64,000 nt of DNA from Peribacillus sp. Bi96 (GCF_918698115.1 NZ_CAKKLV010000026.1:1-64000); one strand, 5' to 3'. Counted from the stretch's first letter, positions 8,368-18,726 are shown. Program-made: numbers and translations. Notes: generated by a model not told the origin, from the letters alone.

Positions 8368-8868
8368 ATGGGTTGGAACTTTTATAAACCCAATATGTTT
8401 GTCATCCTAATGCACGTTATTACGCCTTTGCTACACCTCCCATAAAGACATGATATTAAATAGGAGAATCTCTAAATTAACCGATACCGAACAAAAAGAA
8501 AGAGCATGTTTTTTAAAAAACATGCCCTTATAATATTTTATTGGATTACTCGTTTATAAAAAGATTGACCATTTTTGTAGGCCCTGACTTCAAGGTGAGT
8601 GTTGGATTAAACACATAGATCACTTATGATGCAGTTCACCATTCACCCCTCTAACTGAAAATAATAAAAAAAAGAACCTTCAATCCAAAGATAGATCAAA
8701 AGTTCTGTGTTTTTTTTCAATGATATTTTATTATTTACTCATTTCTAAAGTAAATTTATATATTATCTCTGTTTTTCATTCACTGCCTTTTCAAACTCTT
8801 CATCGTGAAATCGATTGTCCATTGCTTAAACATTTTTCTTAAATACCTTTATTTCTACATCTAAAGAA
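8368..8868. other. Non-coding spacer between glycosyltransferase and mqo
   Basis: No credible gene is visible. The spacer holds an AT-rich palindrome GCATGTTTTTT/AAAAAACATGC around 8503-8524 and one terminator-like hairpin near 8672-8718, listed separately. The rest is AT-rich, with no clear promoter. Confidence 0.55.
8672..8718. terminator. Probable terminator downstream of mqo
   Basis: An AGAAC/GTTCT stem encloses a ~30-nt arm and is flanked by an A-run on the left and a T-run on the right, so it could work in either direction. It lies about 150 nt beyond the mqo stop codon. The short stem makes this only moderately certain. Confidence 0.5.
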
Positions 8869-10371
8869 TTAATTATGGACTAACTCTTTATCGCTTAATC
8901 CAAGCGTCTCTGCTGTTGAAGTATGAATTTCATGCAGAAGCTCTGGATTTCCCATTAGTGACATGCCATAAGAAGGAATCATTTCTTTGAGTTTTGGTTC
9001 CCACTCTTTCATATGTTGCGGGAAGCATTTTTTAAATACCTCAAGCATTACGTGAACTGCAGTGGAAGCTCCCGGAGAAGCACCTAGTAATGCTGCAATC
9101 GAGCCATCAGCTGCACTAACAACTTCCGTACCGAATTGAAGCGTTCCTTTGCCGCCTTCAGCAGTATCTTTGATAACTTGCACACGTTGGCCAGCTACCA
9201 CTAAATCCCAATCCTCAATCTTAGCGTTCGGGATAAACTCTCTTAACTCTTCCATGCGCTGTTCTTTCGATAACATAACTTGCTGGATCAGGTATTTTGT
9301 CAATGACATCTCTTTTGCGCCAGCTGCCAACATGGTTAAGACATTATTCGGTTTTACGGAAGTTACTAAATCGAACATTGAACCTGTTTTTAAGAACTTC
9401 GGTGAGAAGCCGGCAAATGGTCCAAATAGCAATGATTTTTTATTGTCGATATATCGTGTATCAAGATGCGGAACAGACATTGGTGGAGCACCAACTTTAG
9501 CTTTCCCGTATACTTTTCCATGATGTTGCTCAATAACTTCTGGATTATTACACACCATGAAAATACCGCTTACAGGGAATCCGCCAATGTGTTTCCCTTC
9601 AGGAATACCAGATTTTTGCAGTAAATGCAGACTTCCGCCACCGCCTCCGATAAAGACGAATTTTGCAGCATGGCGTTCGACACTGCCGTTATCGACATTA
9701 CGCACTTTTAATTCCCATGAGTCATCGCTAGTACGTGTAATATTATCAACACTATGTTTATATTTGATATCGACGTTTTTAGTTTTTAAGTGGTCAAACA
9801 ACATCCCTGTTAAAGCACCAAAGTTTACATCTGTTCCAGAGTCGATTTTTGTTGCCGCTATAGCTTCATTCGATGGACGGTCTTGCATAATAAGCGGAAT
9901 CCATTCCATCAGTTTTGCTGGGTCTTCAGAAAATTCCATCCCTTGGAATAGAGGGTTATTTGATAGGGCTTCAAAACGTTTCTTTAAGAACGTTACATCA
10001 TTATCCCCTTGTACCATACTAATATGAGGCAATGGCATGATAAAGTCCTGCGGATTTTTTATCAGCTTTCTGTTTACAAGGTAAGACCAGAACTGTGTTG
10101 AAAGTTGAAACTGTTCATTAATTTTAATAGCTTTGCTTATATCTATAGATCCGTCTGGTTTTTCAGTTGTGTAGTTAAGCTCACACAGTGCAGCATGCCC
10201 TGTTCCAGCATTATTCCACTCGTTAGAGCTTTCCTCACCTGCGTTTTCGAGCTTCTCAAACACTTTGATTTCCCATTCCGGTACTAATTCTTTCAGAAGT
10301 GTCCCCAATGTCGCACTCATGATTCCGGCGCCAATTAAGATGACGTCTGTTTTAGTTTCTCTGCTGCTCAT
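8869..10371 (-). CDS. mqo: Malate:quinone oxidoreductase
   Basis: This 500-residue FAD-dependent peripheral membrane enzyme oxidises L-malate to oxaloacetate and passes electrons directly to the quinone pool. It bypasses NAD-linked malate dehydrogenase in the TCA cycle. The N-terminal dinucleotide-binding motif is [15 protein letters not shown], followed by family segments such as [17 protein letters not shown] and, near the C-terminus, [10 protein letters not shown]. Length matches Mqo. The ATG at 10371 is chosen because AGGAAGG lies 5 nt upstream; an in-frame GTG five codons earlier would overlap that site. It has its own promoter and a leader with overlapping palindromes. It is not part of the usual gene order here and is probably an insertion relative to B. 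subtilis. Confidence 0.95.
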   Translation of the reverse strand: MSSRETKTDVILIGAGIMSATLGTLLKELVPEWEIKVFEKLENAGEESSNEWNNAGTGHAALCELNYTTEKPDGSIDISKAIKINEQFQLSTQFWSYLVNRKLIKNPQDFIMPLPHISMVQGDNDVTFLKKRFEALSNNPLFQGMEFSEDPAKLMEWIPLIMQDRPSNEAIAATKIDSGTDVNFGALTGMLFDHLKTKNVDIKYKHSVDNITRTSDDSWELKVRNVDNGSVERHAAKFVFIGGGGGSLHLLQKSGIPEGKHIGGFPVSGIFMVCNNPEVIEQHHGKVYGKAKVGAPPMSVPHLDTRYIDNKKSLLFGPFAGFSPKFLKTGSMFDLVTSVKPNNVLTMLAAGAKEMSLTKYLIQQVMLSKEQRMEELREFIPNAKIEDWDLVVAGQRVQVIKDTAEGGKGTLQFGTEVVSAADGSIAALLGASPGASTAVHVMLEVFKKCFPQHMKEWEPKLKEMIPSYGMSLMGNPELLHEIHTSTAETLGLSDKELVHN

Positions 10372-10428
10372 TTTAACCTTCCTCACTCCCTATATTTTCA
10401 GAAAGGATGTAGGCGCTTTTGCTTAGGC

Positions 10429-10449
10429 GTCACAGCGTGACCTAGTCAC
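10429..10449. repeat. Overlapping palindromes in the mqo leader
   Basis: Three alternating arms, GTCAC-AGC-GTGAC-CTA-GTCAC, lie between the mqo promoter and its start. The middle arm can pair with either neighbour, which suggests an operator or a switchable hairpin. Confidence 0.5.
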
Positions 10450-10466
10450 ATACCTTTTCTGCTTCA

Positions 10467-10494
10467 ATTATAACCATATCATAGTGTATTACAA
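10467..10494 (-). promoter_or_regulatory. mqo promoter (sigma-A type)
   Basis: On the minus strand a -35 TTGTAA (10489-10494) and a perfect -10 TATAAT (10467-10472) are separated by 16 nt, about 96 nt upstream of the mqo ATG. Confidence 0.6.
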
Positions 10495-10675
10495 TTATTA
10501 ATAGATAAAATTACTACAAATGCTATTTTGTTCAAATAAAGTTTGTATGAAAAAATGAACTTAAACAAATCTGCCCCGTCAGTTGAAGAAGAAAAACCAG
10601 GCGCATCGTTTACCTGAGCCTTTCGATCAAGAACAAGATAAGATGCTGCATACTCTTTTTATAAAAAATAATTAT

Positions 10676-11034
10676 TTAAACCCTGTACTGAGTCTTTCTG
10701 CCAACATTCCCATAACTTGAATGTTTTTTTGAAGTAATCGATACAAGCCGCTTTTCAATTATAATTCGTTCAGACTCATATGCAATCTTTTCTAAAAAAG
10801 TTTTCAAACCCCAGACGGTTTCACAGTATTCAATACCCACTTCTGACATTTTTTTAACCTAGTCAGCAAACTTAATCCATTATCCATTATATCATCCAGA
10901 ACATTCGCCTGTTCCATATCCTTGAAATAGTCGTACAAGTTATAAAAGGCTGCCTTTCTTGAGAAAAACTCTTTATTCTCTCCAGATTGCTCCTGCGCCC
11001 TTTTTAAAGAGACCCAAGTGGAATGGGTCAACAA
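10676..11034 (-). pseudogene. Possible frame-broken hypothetical ORF
   Basis: Two open stretches in different frames meet at a run of seven A residues on the minus strand (10849-10855). One extra A would join them into a single ~119-residue helical, charged protein. The upstream part begins only with TTG and has no ribosome binding site, so even its start seems lost. I do not recognise the family. It lies between rpsI and mqo where B. subtilis has no gene of this kind. It may be a decayed insertion or chance coding; confidence is low. Confidence 0.3.
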
Positions 11035-11200
11035 TACAATTTACACGCCGGCAAGATGTCATTTTAGGCGTTTTTAGATGCTATTAACCTTTAGCAAGAG
11101 TCTTTTTAAAGGAAAAGATTTGTTTGTAAAATCAAACTGACCAATGCAACGCAAATATATCACCTTTAATGACCCAGAAAGTTACGTTCTTTTACACATG

Positions 11201-11230
11201 AAAAACCCTTCCTCTGAATCCGAGAAAGGG
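11201..11230 (-). terminator. Terminator downstream of rpsI
   Basis: On the minus strand CCCTTTCTC pairs with GAGGAAGGG around a short loop and is followed by TTTTT. It ends the rplM-rpsI transcript. Confidence 0.8.
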
Positions 11231-11245
11231 CTGACAACGTATAGA

Positions 11246-11638
11246 TTAACGTTTTGAGAACTGAGGTGCACGACGCGCGCCTTTAAGACCGTATTTTTTA
11301 CGCTCTTTCATACGTGGGTCACGAGTTAGTAAACCAGCAGTTTTAAGAGATGGACGGTATTCTGGATCAACTTGAAGTAATGCACGAGCGATACCGTGAC
11401 GGATTGCTCCAGCTTGACCAGTGTATCCACCACCGCTAACGTTTACTAGAACGTCATAATTTCCAGTAGTTTCTGTTGCAACAAGTGGTTGGTTAACAAC
11501 TTCACGTAATGCTGCGAAAGGAATATATTCATTAATGTCACGACCGTTAATAACGATGCGACCTTCGCCTGGTACTAAACGTACACGAGCTACTGAGCTC
11601 TTACGGCGACCAGTACCATAGTATTGAACTTGTGCCAA
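11246..11638 (-). CDS. rpsI: 30S ribosomal protein S9 (uS9)
   Basis: This 130-residue small-subunit protein has a C-terminal tail (…RRAPQFSKR) that reaches into the P site and contacts tRNA. The family signatures [14 protein letters not shown] at the N-terminus and [19 protein letters not shown] in the middle are clear. It follows rplM after 20 nt with a good GGAGG site and is co-transcribed with it, ending at the terminator just downstream. Confidence 0.98.
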   Translation of the reverse strand: MAQVQYYGTGRRKSSVARVRLVPGEGRIVINGRDINEYIPFAALREVVNQPLVATETTGNYDVLVNVSGGGYTGQAGAIRHGIARALLQVDPEYRPSLKTAGLLTRDPRMKERKKYGLKGARRAPQFSKR

Positions 11639-11658
11639 GATAGTAACCTCCTTAGTAA

Positions 11659-12096
11659 TTATCCGCGTAATTCGTATACTTCTGGTTGTTGAGCAGCGTG
11701 TGGGTGCTCAGCTCCAGCGTATACGTGTAATTTTTTGTAGATTTGACGACCAAGAGAATTCTTTGGAAGCATACCTTTGATAGCAAGTTCAAGCATTCTC
11801 TCAGGGTAGTTTGTACGCATTTCAAGAGCAGTTCTAGTTTTAAGACCGCCTGGATGCATAGTGTGACGGTAATAAATTTTGTCAGTCAATTTTTTACCAG
11901 TCAAGTGGATTTTCTCAACATTGATTAAGATTACATGATCACCCGTGTCAATGTTAGGTGTAAAAGTTGGTTTATGTTTACCACGTAAGATGGATGCTAC
12001 TTCAGTAGAAAGGCGACCTAAAGTTTTGCCTTCAGCGTCAATCACATACCATTTACGTTCTACTTCATTAGCTTTCGCCATAAATGTCGTACGCAT
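11659..12096 (-). CDS. rplM: 50S ribosomal protein L13 (uL13)
   Basis: This 145-residue protein is an early-assembling component of the large subunit. Recognisable segments are [29 protein letters not shown] and the C-terminal [13 protein letters not shown]. Start and length match B. subtilis L13, and GGAGG lies 6 nt before the ATG. It is the first gene of the rplM-rpsI unit and has its own promoter about 100 nt upstream, within the spacer after truA. Confidence 0.98.
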   Translation of the reverse strand: MRTTFMAKANEVERKWYVIDAEGKTLGRLSTEVASILRGKHKPTFTPNIDTGDHVILINVEKIHLTGKKLTDKIYYRHTMHPGGLKTRTALEMRTNYPERMLELAIKGMLPKNSLGRQIYKKLHVYAGAEHPHAAQQPEVYELRG

Positions 12097-12192
12097 GGTT
12101 AACCTCCTAAAAAACTTTTTAATTTTTTATATTTATTTTCAATCACAATAAACTTCCGGGGCTTATCGTGGGATTAAAATACATACCATATT

Positions 12193-12221
12193 ATATTAAC
12201 TGCTCCCAGATTCATTGTCAA
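12193..12221 (-). promoter_or_regulatory. rplM-rpsI promoter
   Basis: On the minus strand a perfect -35 TTGACA (12216-12221) and a -10 TAATAT (12193-12198) are 17 nt apart. A second TATAAT hexamer overlaps the -10. This separates rplM-rpsI from the upstream truA/ecf genes. Confidence 0.75.
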
Positions 12222-12362
12222 GGGAATGTTACACTAGGATAAGTTGTCTATAAAACACTTTCTGCAACTCCACGAAACGGTCAGTATAGCGTCAAGCCGC
12301 TTCATTACTGATGTCATCGGATTTACCTGTTGTAAAAAAATTGGTATCACAGAAAAATAATT

Positions 12363-13103
12363 TTATTTGTAAAATACTTTCCATAAATACAAGCCTTGGG
12401 CTGGTGCTGTTTTCCCTGCAAAACTGCGGTCTTTTTTGTTCAATATCTCAATTATATCCCCGGGTGCCATCTTGCCGCTTCCGACTTCCAAAAGCGTTCC
12501 AACCAATATACGCACCATATTATACAAAAACCCTTCCCCATCGAATCGAAAAACCATGAATCGATCGCTCTCTTCAAAATCGATTGCTTGTATGGTCCGA
12601 ACTTTATCGACCACTTCCGTTTTTGCCGAACAAAAACTTGTGAAGTCATGCGTTCCTACCAAATGGGAAATTGCTTCCCTCATCGCATTTACGTCTAATG
12701 GATAAGGATAATGATAGGCGTAATTCCGTTGAAACGGATCCCGAAGTTTAGAGCGGTCTATGATATAACGGTACTCTTTCCCAGTCGTATGGAACCTCGC
12801 ATGAAAGTCGTCAGGCACGATATCCACTTCCAGAACGACGATATCGGTCGGAAGCAGGGCACTGAACGCCTTTACCCAATTTTCAGTAGGAAATGTAAGG
12901 GGTGATTCAAAGTGTATGACCTGCCCCTTTGCATGGACGCCTGAATCTGTCCTGCCTGAAGCAGTCATTTTTATAATCGTGCCTTTGTGCATTTGAGCCA
13001 AGACTGCTTCGAACTCACTTTGTATGGTACGCTTCTCCGGCTGTACCTGATAACCAGCGAATTCCGTGCCATCATAAGCAATTACACATTTATATTTTGG
13101 CAT
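12363..13103 (-). CDS. truA: tRNA pseudouridine synthase A
   Basis: This 246-residue enzyme isomerises uridines 38-40 in the anticodon stem of many tRNAs. The catalytic Asp lies in SGRTDSGVHAKGQV near residue 52. Further signatures are FHARFHTTGKEYRY, HDFTSFCSA and FLYNMVRILVGTLLEVG. Length is normal. It follows ecfT after 15 nt and is probably the last gene of the ecfA1-ecfA2-ecfT-truA unit, the same order as in B. subtilis. Confidence 0.97.
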   Translation of the reverse strand: MPKYKCVIAYDGTEFAGYQVQPEKRTIQSEFEAVLAQMHKGTIIKMTASGRTDSGVHAKGQVIHFESPLTFPTENWVKAFSALLPTDIVVLEVDIVPDDFHARFHTTGKEYRYIIDRSKLRDPFQRNYAYHYPYPLDVNAMREAISHLVGTHDFTSFCSAKTEVVDKVRTIQAIDFEESDRFMVFRFDGEGFLYNMVRILVGTLLEVGSGKMAPGDIIEILNKKDRSFAGKTAPAQGLYLWKVFYK

Positions 13104-13118
13104 AGTTACTCTTCCTTA

Positions 13119-13916
13119 TTATGAACGTAATAAAAATAACATGACCGTAAGAAGACCTAGAAAGACCATCAAAAGGCTATCAATTGTTTTCCAATCCAGT
13201 TGGCGGTATTTCGTTCGACCTTCCCCTCCACGGTATCCTCTTGACTCCATGGCGGTGGCCAATTCTTCCGCTCGTTTGAACGAACTCACAAATAAAGGAA
13301 CGAGCAACGGTACAATCGATTTAACCCGTTCCTTTATTGGACCTGATGAAAAATCAACGCCCCTTGCCGTTTGGGCTTTCATGATTTTTTCCGTTTCCTC
13401 CATTAGCGTTGGTATGAATCGAAGGGCAATGGACATCATCAATGCTAGTTCATGAACTGGCATTTTCCACTTTTTCAAGGGTCCCAACAGCTCTTCCATT
13501 CCATCGGTAATGGAAATCGGGGTTGTCGTCAAAGTTAATAGTGACGTAACAAGAATTAGTAAAGTAAATCTTACGGATATGAACAAACCTTGAATTAAAC
13601 CGCCCTCATAGATTTCAAGCCAACCGTATTCAAAAAGCAATTCCCCTTCTTTTGTAAACAGTATATGGAGAAGGAATGTAAATACGATTAAGAAAAAGAT
13701 AGGTTTTAACCCATTATAAAGATAGCGAAGCGGTATCTTCGAAAGGCTGATTAAAAGGATCGTAAATACCGCAAGTAAACCATAAGAAACGGCATTATTC
13801 GCCAAAAACGTGACACAAACAAACAAAAAAACGAGGAGCAGCTTAGCCCTTGGATCCATCCTGTGTATCAGAGAGTCAGCAGGGACATAACGCCCGATAA
13901 TCATTTTCTCCAGCAT
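13119..13916 (-). CDS. ecfT: Energy-coupling factor transporter transmembrane protein EcfT
   Basis: This 265-residue membrane protein couples ATP hydrolysis by EcfA1/EcfA2 to substrate-binding S components encoded elsewhere. About five hydrophobic segments lie in the N-terminal two thirds and at the extreme C-terminus. The cytoplasmic coupling helices carry the Ala-Arg-Gly type motifs QTARGVD (about 185) and MESRGYRGG (about 225). Its start overlaps the ecfA2 stop by one base, implying translational coupling. The module serves vitamin uptake generally; the substrate depends on the S component. Confidence 0.95.
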   Translation of the reverse strand: MLEKMIIGRYVPADSLIHRMDPRAKLLLVFLFVCVTFLANNAVSYGLLAVFTILLISLSKIPLRYLYNGLKPIFFLIVFTFLLHILFTKEGELLFEYGWLEIYEGGLIQGLFISVRFTLLILVTSLLTLTTTPISITDGMEELLGPLKKWKMPVHELALMMSIALRFIPTLMEETEKIMKAQTARGVDFSSGPIKERVKSIVPLLVPLFVSSFKRAEELATAMESRGYRGGEGRTKYRQLDWKTIDSLLMVFLGLLTVMLFLLRS

Positions 13917-14782
13917 TATCGGTTCCCCCGTTTCATGGCTTTATCTATCTCTATCGCTAATTCACCGATATTAAGACATGGATGATCAAATCGGACGCCT
14001 AATTCCTTCTGGAGCTTAAGCTGAAAACGGACCGTATCAGGGACATCCAATCCAAGTTCAAGTAATTGCTCCGGCTCGGAGAAGATTTCCTGGGGAGTTC
14101 CTTTTTTGAACACCGTACCCTGATGCATGATAATGATGTCATCCGCGTACTTGGCTGCATCCTCCATACTATGTGTCACCAGAATTGTTGAAATGCCCCT
14201 TACTTTATGCAAATCATAAAACATGTCCATGATTTCTTTGCGTCCTCGTGGATCCAGTCCAGCGGTAGGCTCATCCAGCACCAATACTTCAGGCTCCATG
14301 GCCAGCACACCAGCAATGGCCACTCGTCGCATTTGACCACCGGATAAGTCAAATGGAGATTTTTCAAGGATCTCCTCACTCAGTCCAACTTGCGCGATGG
14401 CTTTCCTGGCCAGTTTCTTAGCATCGTCTTCAGAAACCCCAAAATTCATGGGTCCGAAACATATATCTTTTTCAACCGTTTCATCAAATAGCTGATGTTC
14501 CGGAAATTGAAAAACGATTCCGACCTTTTGTCTAATTGGCCTCAATGCCTTTTCTTTTCTTCCTGCCTCAATTGTCCGGTCCCCAATGAAGACCCGACCC
14601 TTCGTCGGCTTTAAAAGAGCATTTAAATGCTGCAGTAGCGTCGATTTACCGGAGCCTGTATGCCCGATGATTGCGGTATAGGTTCCCGGCTCCATTGAAA
14701 TATTGACATCATGAAGGGCTAGATGTTCAAAAGGAGTATTCACCTGATAGCGGTATTCTACATCATCGAGTGTAATTCGCAT
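13916..14782 (-). CDS. ecfA2: Energy-coupling factor transporter ATPase EcfA2
   Basis: This is a 288-residue ABC ATPase. Walker A is GHTGSGKST (about 40), the signature is [15 protein letters not shown] (about 145) and Walker B with catalytic Glu is [13 protein letters not shown] (about 167); an H-loop follows in LVTHSMEDA. It pairs with EcfA1 as a heterodimer on EcfT. Its start lies 25 nt inside the 3' end of ecfA1, an overlap suggesting coupled translation. Confidence 0.96.
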   Translation of the reverse strand: MRITLDDVEYRYQVNTPFEHLALHDVNISMEPGTYTAIIGHTGSGKSTLLQHLNALLKPTKGRVFIGDRTIEAGRKEKALRPIRQKVGIVFQFPEHQLFDETVEKDICFGPMNFGVSEDDAKKLARKAIAQVGLSEEILEKSPFDLSGGQMRRVAIAGVLAMEPEVLVLDEPTAGLDPRGRKEIMDMFYDLHKVRGISTILVTHSMEDAAKYADDIIIMHQGTVFKKGTPQEIFSEPEQLLELGLDVPDTVRFQLKLQKELGVRFDHPCLNIGELAIEIDKAMKRGNR

Positions 14783-15597
14783 AAATCCTTCACCAACTCT
14801 TCCTCTGTCAAATGCCCATCAACTACACGAACACCATTTTTTTGCAGCTCTTTGGTTAGTTTCACTGAAAAGGGAATATCCAGACCAAGAGCGATTAATT
14901 CTTCCTCTAATTCAAAAATATCCTGAGGCGGCCCTTCACGATATAACCGACCTTGGTTCATGACTATCATTCGGTCAGCTTTCGCAGCTTCCTCAAGATC
15001 ATGGGTAATAGATATGACGGTAATCTCGTTTTCCTGTTTTAATTCCCTTACTGTTTCAAGCACTTCTTCACGGCCTCTTGGGTCAAGCATGGAGGTTGCT
15101 TCATCTAAGATGATTATGTCTGGCTGCAAGGCTATTACACCTGCAATGGCCACCCTTTGCTTTTGACCGCCGGATAGATGGTGCGGCTCTTGATTAAGAA
15201 AGGCATTCATTTTAACCTTATTTAACGCACCATGAACACGCTCCACCATAACCTGCTGAGAAACACCGGCGTTTTCTAAACCAAAAGCCACATCATCCTG
15301 AACTGTAGTGCCTACAAATTGATTATCTGGGTTTTGAAAAACCATGCCAATTTTCTGGCGTACATCCCAAACGGTTTCTTCTGTCAGAAGTTGATCATTA
15401 ATTGTAATCGTACCTGAGTTAGCAAACTGAAGACCATTCAGTAACTTCGCTAATGTCGACTTGCCGGAACCATTGTGCCCGACAATCGCAAGCCACTCCC
15501 CCTGATGAATATCAAAAGAAACATCATCCAAGGCGTTACGAGACTGACCCTCATATTTATAAATAATATTATTTAAAGAAACCAGCTTCTTCCCCAT
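14758..15597 (-). CDS. ecfA1: Energy-coupling factor transporter ATPase EcfA1
   Basis: This is a 279-residue ABC ATPase. Walker A is GHNGSGKST, the Q-loop region is [19 protein letters not shown], the signature is [15 protein letters not shown] and Walker B is [13 protein letters not shown]. It is the partner of EcfA2. The ATG at 15597 is preferred over one ten codons upstream because AGGAGG lies 5 nt before it, while the earlier ATG has no ribosome binding site. It heads the ecf-truA unit and is preceded by a multi-stem leader ending in a terminator-like hairpin. Confidence 0.95.
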   Translation of the reverse strand: MGKKLVSLNNIIYKYEGQSRNALDDVSFDIHQGEWLAIVGHNGSGKSTLAKLLNGLQFANSGTITINDQLLTEETVWDVRQKIGMVFQNPDNQFVGTTVQDDVAFGLENAGVSQQVMVERVHGALNKVKMNAFLNQEPHHLSGGQKQRVAIAGVIALQPDIIILDEATSMLDPRGREEVLETVRELKQENEITVISITHDLEEAAKADRMIVMNQGRLYREGPPQDIFELEEELIALGLDIPFSVKLTKELQKNGVRVVDGHLTEEELVKDLCELHSMM

Positions 15598-15696
15598 GTG
15601 GCCCTCCTCATCCTCGACTGCACTCATCTAATCTAAACTCTGCTCAATCAACATAAACAGACAATGAACATAAGTAGTCATTTCTTCTGAAAATAT

Positions 15697-15862
15697 AAAA
15701 AAACGCTGCACCCCTTCCACCGAAAGAATTTTCGGTAAATTAAGAGCAGCTTACAGCGGGCCTGTTACGAAAAACAGGTTATCTTATAATCGCTTATCAA
15801 AAGCGGGAAGGGATGCTTGAGCTAGACGTGAAGGCTCCCTGTATGAACAGGTTCCGCCAGCC
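15697..15862 (-). promoter_or_regulatory. Structured leader and attenuator-like element upstream of ecfA1
   Basis: Reading on the minus strand, four hairpins follow each other. The first is GGCT/AGCC with an inner CCTGT/ACAGG (15833-15862). Then come CGCTT/AAGCG (15791-15805) and CCTGTT/AACAGG (15761-15778). The last is a terminator with GCTGC/GCAGC outer and ACCGAA/TTCGGT inner pairing plus a T-run (15697-15750). CCTGT and ACAGG occur in more than one arm, so alternative pairing is possible. No T-box motif or other riboswitch class was recognised. Confidence 0.5.
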
Positions 15863-15911
15863 ATCGTAACACTCAATGCGAATTTCTAAAAAACAGAATT
15901 TCTATTAAAAA

Positions 15912-15961
15912 AGAAAAAGGGCAAAGAACAAGTGAGTATATTCATTTGTCCCGCCCTTTTT
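15912..15961 (-). terminator. Terminator at the end of the alpha operon (after rplQ)
   Basis: On the minus strand AAAGGGC pairs with GCCCTTT and an inner GGACAA pairs with TTGTTC, followed by a T-rich tract. It begins 12 nt after the rplQ stop codon. Confidence 0.8.
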
Positions 15962-15972
15962 CATCGTTGTTA

Positions 15973-16335
15973 TTAAACTAATTCAATAACCACGACTGGT
16001 GCACCGTCACCGCGGCGTGGACCAACTTTCATGATACGAGTGTATCCACCTTGACGTTCTTCATAACGTGGAGCCACGTCACTGAATAGTTTTTGAAGGG
16101 CATCTGTGCCTTTCTCAGCGTCAGCGATTTCGTTACGGATGAATGATGCAGCTTGACGGCGTGCATGCAAGTCACCACGTTTACCAAGAGTGATCATTTT
16201 ATCTACTACAGAACGTAATTCTTTTGCACGTGCTTCAGTAGTTTCAATGCGCTCATGGATAATAAGATCCGTAGCTAAATCACGAAGTAATGCTTTACGT
16301 TGTGCGCTAGTGCGTCCTAACTTTCTGTAACCCAT
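15973..16335 (-). CDS. rplQ: 50S ribosomal protein L17 (bL17)
   Basis: This 120-residue bacterial large-subunit protein sits near the exit of the peptide tunnel. The start [19 protein letters not shown] and the C-terminal [20 protein letters not shown] are characteristic. It is the last gene of the rpsM-rpsK-rpoA-rplQ (alpha) group and is followed at once by a strong terminator. Confidence 0.98.
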   Translation of the reverse strand: MGYRKLGRTSAQRKALLRDLATDLIIHERIETTEARAKELRSVVDKMITLGKRGDLHARRQAASFIRNEIADAEKGTDALQKLFSDVAPRYEERQGGYTRIMKVGPRRGDGAPVVVIELV

Positions 16336-16421
16336 TAGAGATTCCCTCCTTTGTTGAAGTTCTATATTGTGTGTTTAAAACAAGGCTCACAACAACATAA
16401 TGGATTGATTCCGCCATGTTA

Positions 16422-17366
16422 TCAGTCGTCTTTACGAAGACCTAAGCCTAATTCTTCTAGTTTCGCTTTCACTTCTTCAAGTGATTTACGTCCTAGATTA
16501 CGTACTTTCATCATATCTTCTTCCGTTTTATGAGCTAACTCTTGAACGGTATTGATTCCAGCACGCTTCAAGCAATTGTAAGAACGAACAGAAAGGTCTA
16601 ATTCTTCGATCGTCATCTCAAGAACTTTTTCTTTTTGATCTTCTTCTTTTTCAACCATGATTTCAGCATTTTGAGCTTCATCGGTTAACCCAACAAAGAT
16701 ATTCAAATGCTCTGTCAAAATCTTAGCTCCAAGTGCTACCGCTTCTTGCGGACCCGTACTGCCATCAGTCCAAACATCGAACGTTAACTTGTCAAAGTTA
16801 GACAACTGTCCAACACGTGTATTTTCAACTTGGAAAGATACGCGTGAAACTGGAGTGTAAAGAGCATCGATTGGAATTACACCAATTGGCTGATCTTCTC
16901 TCTTGTTTTGAACAGCAGGAGTGTAGCCGCGGCCGCGACGTGCAGATAAACGCATACGCATATGACCGTTTTTACCAATTGTAGCAATATATAAATCCGG
17001 ATTAAGAATTTCTACATCACTATCATGAGTGATATCAGCAGCCGTGATGACTCCGTCACCTTGAACGTCAATTTCCAGCGTCTTCTCTTCATCAGAGTAA
17101 ATCTTAAGAGCTAGTTTCTTCACATTAAGAATGATAGATGTGACATCTTCCACGACGCCTTCAATTGTTGAGAACTCATGTAGCACTCCATCAATTTGTA
17201 TAGCTGTGACAGCAGCACCTGGGAGTGAGGATAAAAGAATACGACGTAAGGAGTTACCCAATGTAGTACCATACCCACGCTCTAGTGGCTCTACGACGAA
17301 TTTACCGAATTTGGTATCGTCGTTGATTTCAACCGTTTCGATTTTTGGTTTTTCTATTTCGATCAT
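16422..17366 (-). CDS. rpoA: DNA-directed RNA polymerase subunit alpha
   Basis: This 314-residue subunit dimerises to nucleate assembly of RNA polymerase. The N-terminal domain (about 1-230) contains the [20 protein letters not shown] segment. A linker rich in Glu/Lys leads to the C-terminal DNA- and activator-binding domain (about 250-314), with helix-hairpin-helix elements around [12 protein letters not shown] and [11 protein letters not shown]. The start at 17366 ([10 protein letters not shown]) matches B. subtilis exactly; a GGAGG site is just upstream, and an open extension of 17 codons lacks support. Confidence 0.98.
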   Translation of the reverse strand: MIEIEKPKIETVEINDDTKFGKFVVEPLERGYGTTLGNSLRRILLSSLPGAAVTAIQIDGVLHEFSTIEGVVEDVTSIILNVKKLALKIYSDEEKTLEIDVQGDGVITAADITHDSDVEILNPDLYIATIGKNGHMRMRLSARRGRGYTPAVQNKREDQPIGVIPIDALYTPVSRVSFQVENTRVGQLSNFDKLTFDVWTDGSTGPQEAVALGAKILTEHLNIFVGLTDEAQNAEIMVEKEEDQKEKVLEMTIEELDLSVRSYNCLKRAGINTVQELAHKTEEDMMKVRNLGRKSLEEVKAKLEELGLGLRKDD

Positions 17367-17542
17367 CAATAAACCCTCCTTCAAAACGTCAAAACCCCGG
17401 AAAGTAAACGAATTCACTTAACCGAAATTCCCCATGTATACGTTCCCGCTGTGCGCAACAACTGAAAATTAATCCTCTGTAAGAACGCAAACTCAGTATT
17501 ATATCCCATTATTGACAGGAATACAAAATCTATACAGAAAAA

Positions 17543-17947
<405 letters not shown>

Positions 17948-17954
17948 TTACTAA

Positions 17955-18320
17955 TTATTTTTTCTTGTTAGCTACAGTACGACGAGGTCCTTTACGCGTA
18001 CGAGCATTGTTTTTTGTATTTTGACCGCGAACAGGAAGACCACGACGGTGACGTAAACCACGGTAAGAACCGATTTCCATTAAACGTTTGATGTTTAGGG
18101 AGATTTCACGACGAAGGTCGCCTTCTACTTTAAGCTTGTCAATGATATCACGAATTTTATTCAATTCGTCTTCCGTTAAGTCACGAACGCGAGTTTCTTC
18201 AGAAACACCTGCTTCTGCAAGAACTTTGATCGCTGTTTGTTTTCCAATACCATATATATATGTTAATGAGATAACAATACGTTTGTCACGGGGAATATCT
18301 ACTCCAGCAATACGTGCCAT
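17955..18320 (-). CDS. rpsM: 30S ribosomal protein S13 (uS13)
   Basis: This 121-residue head protein forms bridges to the large subunit and contacts P-site tRNA through its C-terminal tail. It begins [14 protein letters not shown] and ends with the basic [15 protein letters not shown]. The start is set at the ATG at 18320, which has GGAGGTG upstream and gives the B. subtilis length; four in-frame codons further upstream are not needed. Confidence 0.98.
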   Translation of the reverse strand: MARIAGVDIPRDKRIVISLTYIYGIGKQTAIKVLAEAGVSEETRVRDLTEDELNKIRDIIDKLKVEGDLRREISLNIKRLMEIGSYRGLRHRRGLPVRGQNTKNNARTRKGPRRTVANKKK

Positions 18321-18342
18321 GCTTGAGTGCACCTCCTTCTAT

Positions 18343-18462
<120 letters not shown>

Positions 18463-18496
18463 CTAACCTCCTTATACAGATCGGAGCGTAACCGGA

Positions 18497-18715
18497 TTAT
18501 TTGAACCGGTATGTGATTCTGCCGCGAGTTAGATCATACGGGGAAAGCTCAACCGTAACTTTATCTCCAGGCAAAATGCGAATAAAGTGCATACGAATTT
18601 TACCGGATACATGAGCTAAAACAGTATGACCATTTTCTAATTCTACCTTAAACATTGCATTTGGCAAAGTCTCTTGTACTGTGCCTTCTACTTCAATTAC
18701 ATCATCTTTCGCCAT
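18497..18715 (-). CDS. infA: Translation initiation factor IF-1
   Basis: This 72-residue OB-fold protein occupies the A site of the 30S subunit during initiation. It begins [13 protein letters not shown] and contains [19 protein letters not shown], nearly identical to B. subtilis IF-1. The frame stays open for 25 codons upstream, but that extension is the decayed end of map rather than an IF-1 domain, and the normal ATG has a GGGAG site. The ybzG gene found between map and infA in B. subtilis is missing. Confidence 0.98.
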   Translation of the reverse strand: MAKDDVIEVEGTVQETLPNAMFKVELENGHTVLAHVSGKIRMHFIRILPGDKVTVELSPYDLTRGRITYRFK

Positions 18716-18726
18716 AAAAGTGATTC

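Noticed and set aside
8503-8524. AT-rich palindrome GCATGTTTTTT/AAAAAACATGC
   Set aside because: Could be a weak terminator, but no adjacent gene end fits; not enough for a separate call.
8763-8822. 19-codon minus-strand frame downstream of mqo, rich in Glu/Lys
   Set aside because: Too short and without a ribosome binding site; it could be a relic but cannot be supported.
9149-10027. Two plus-strand open frames of 124 and 156 codons
   Set aside because: Antisense to mqo and lacking start signals or recognisable domains.
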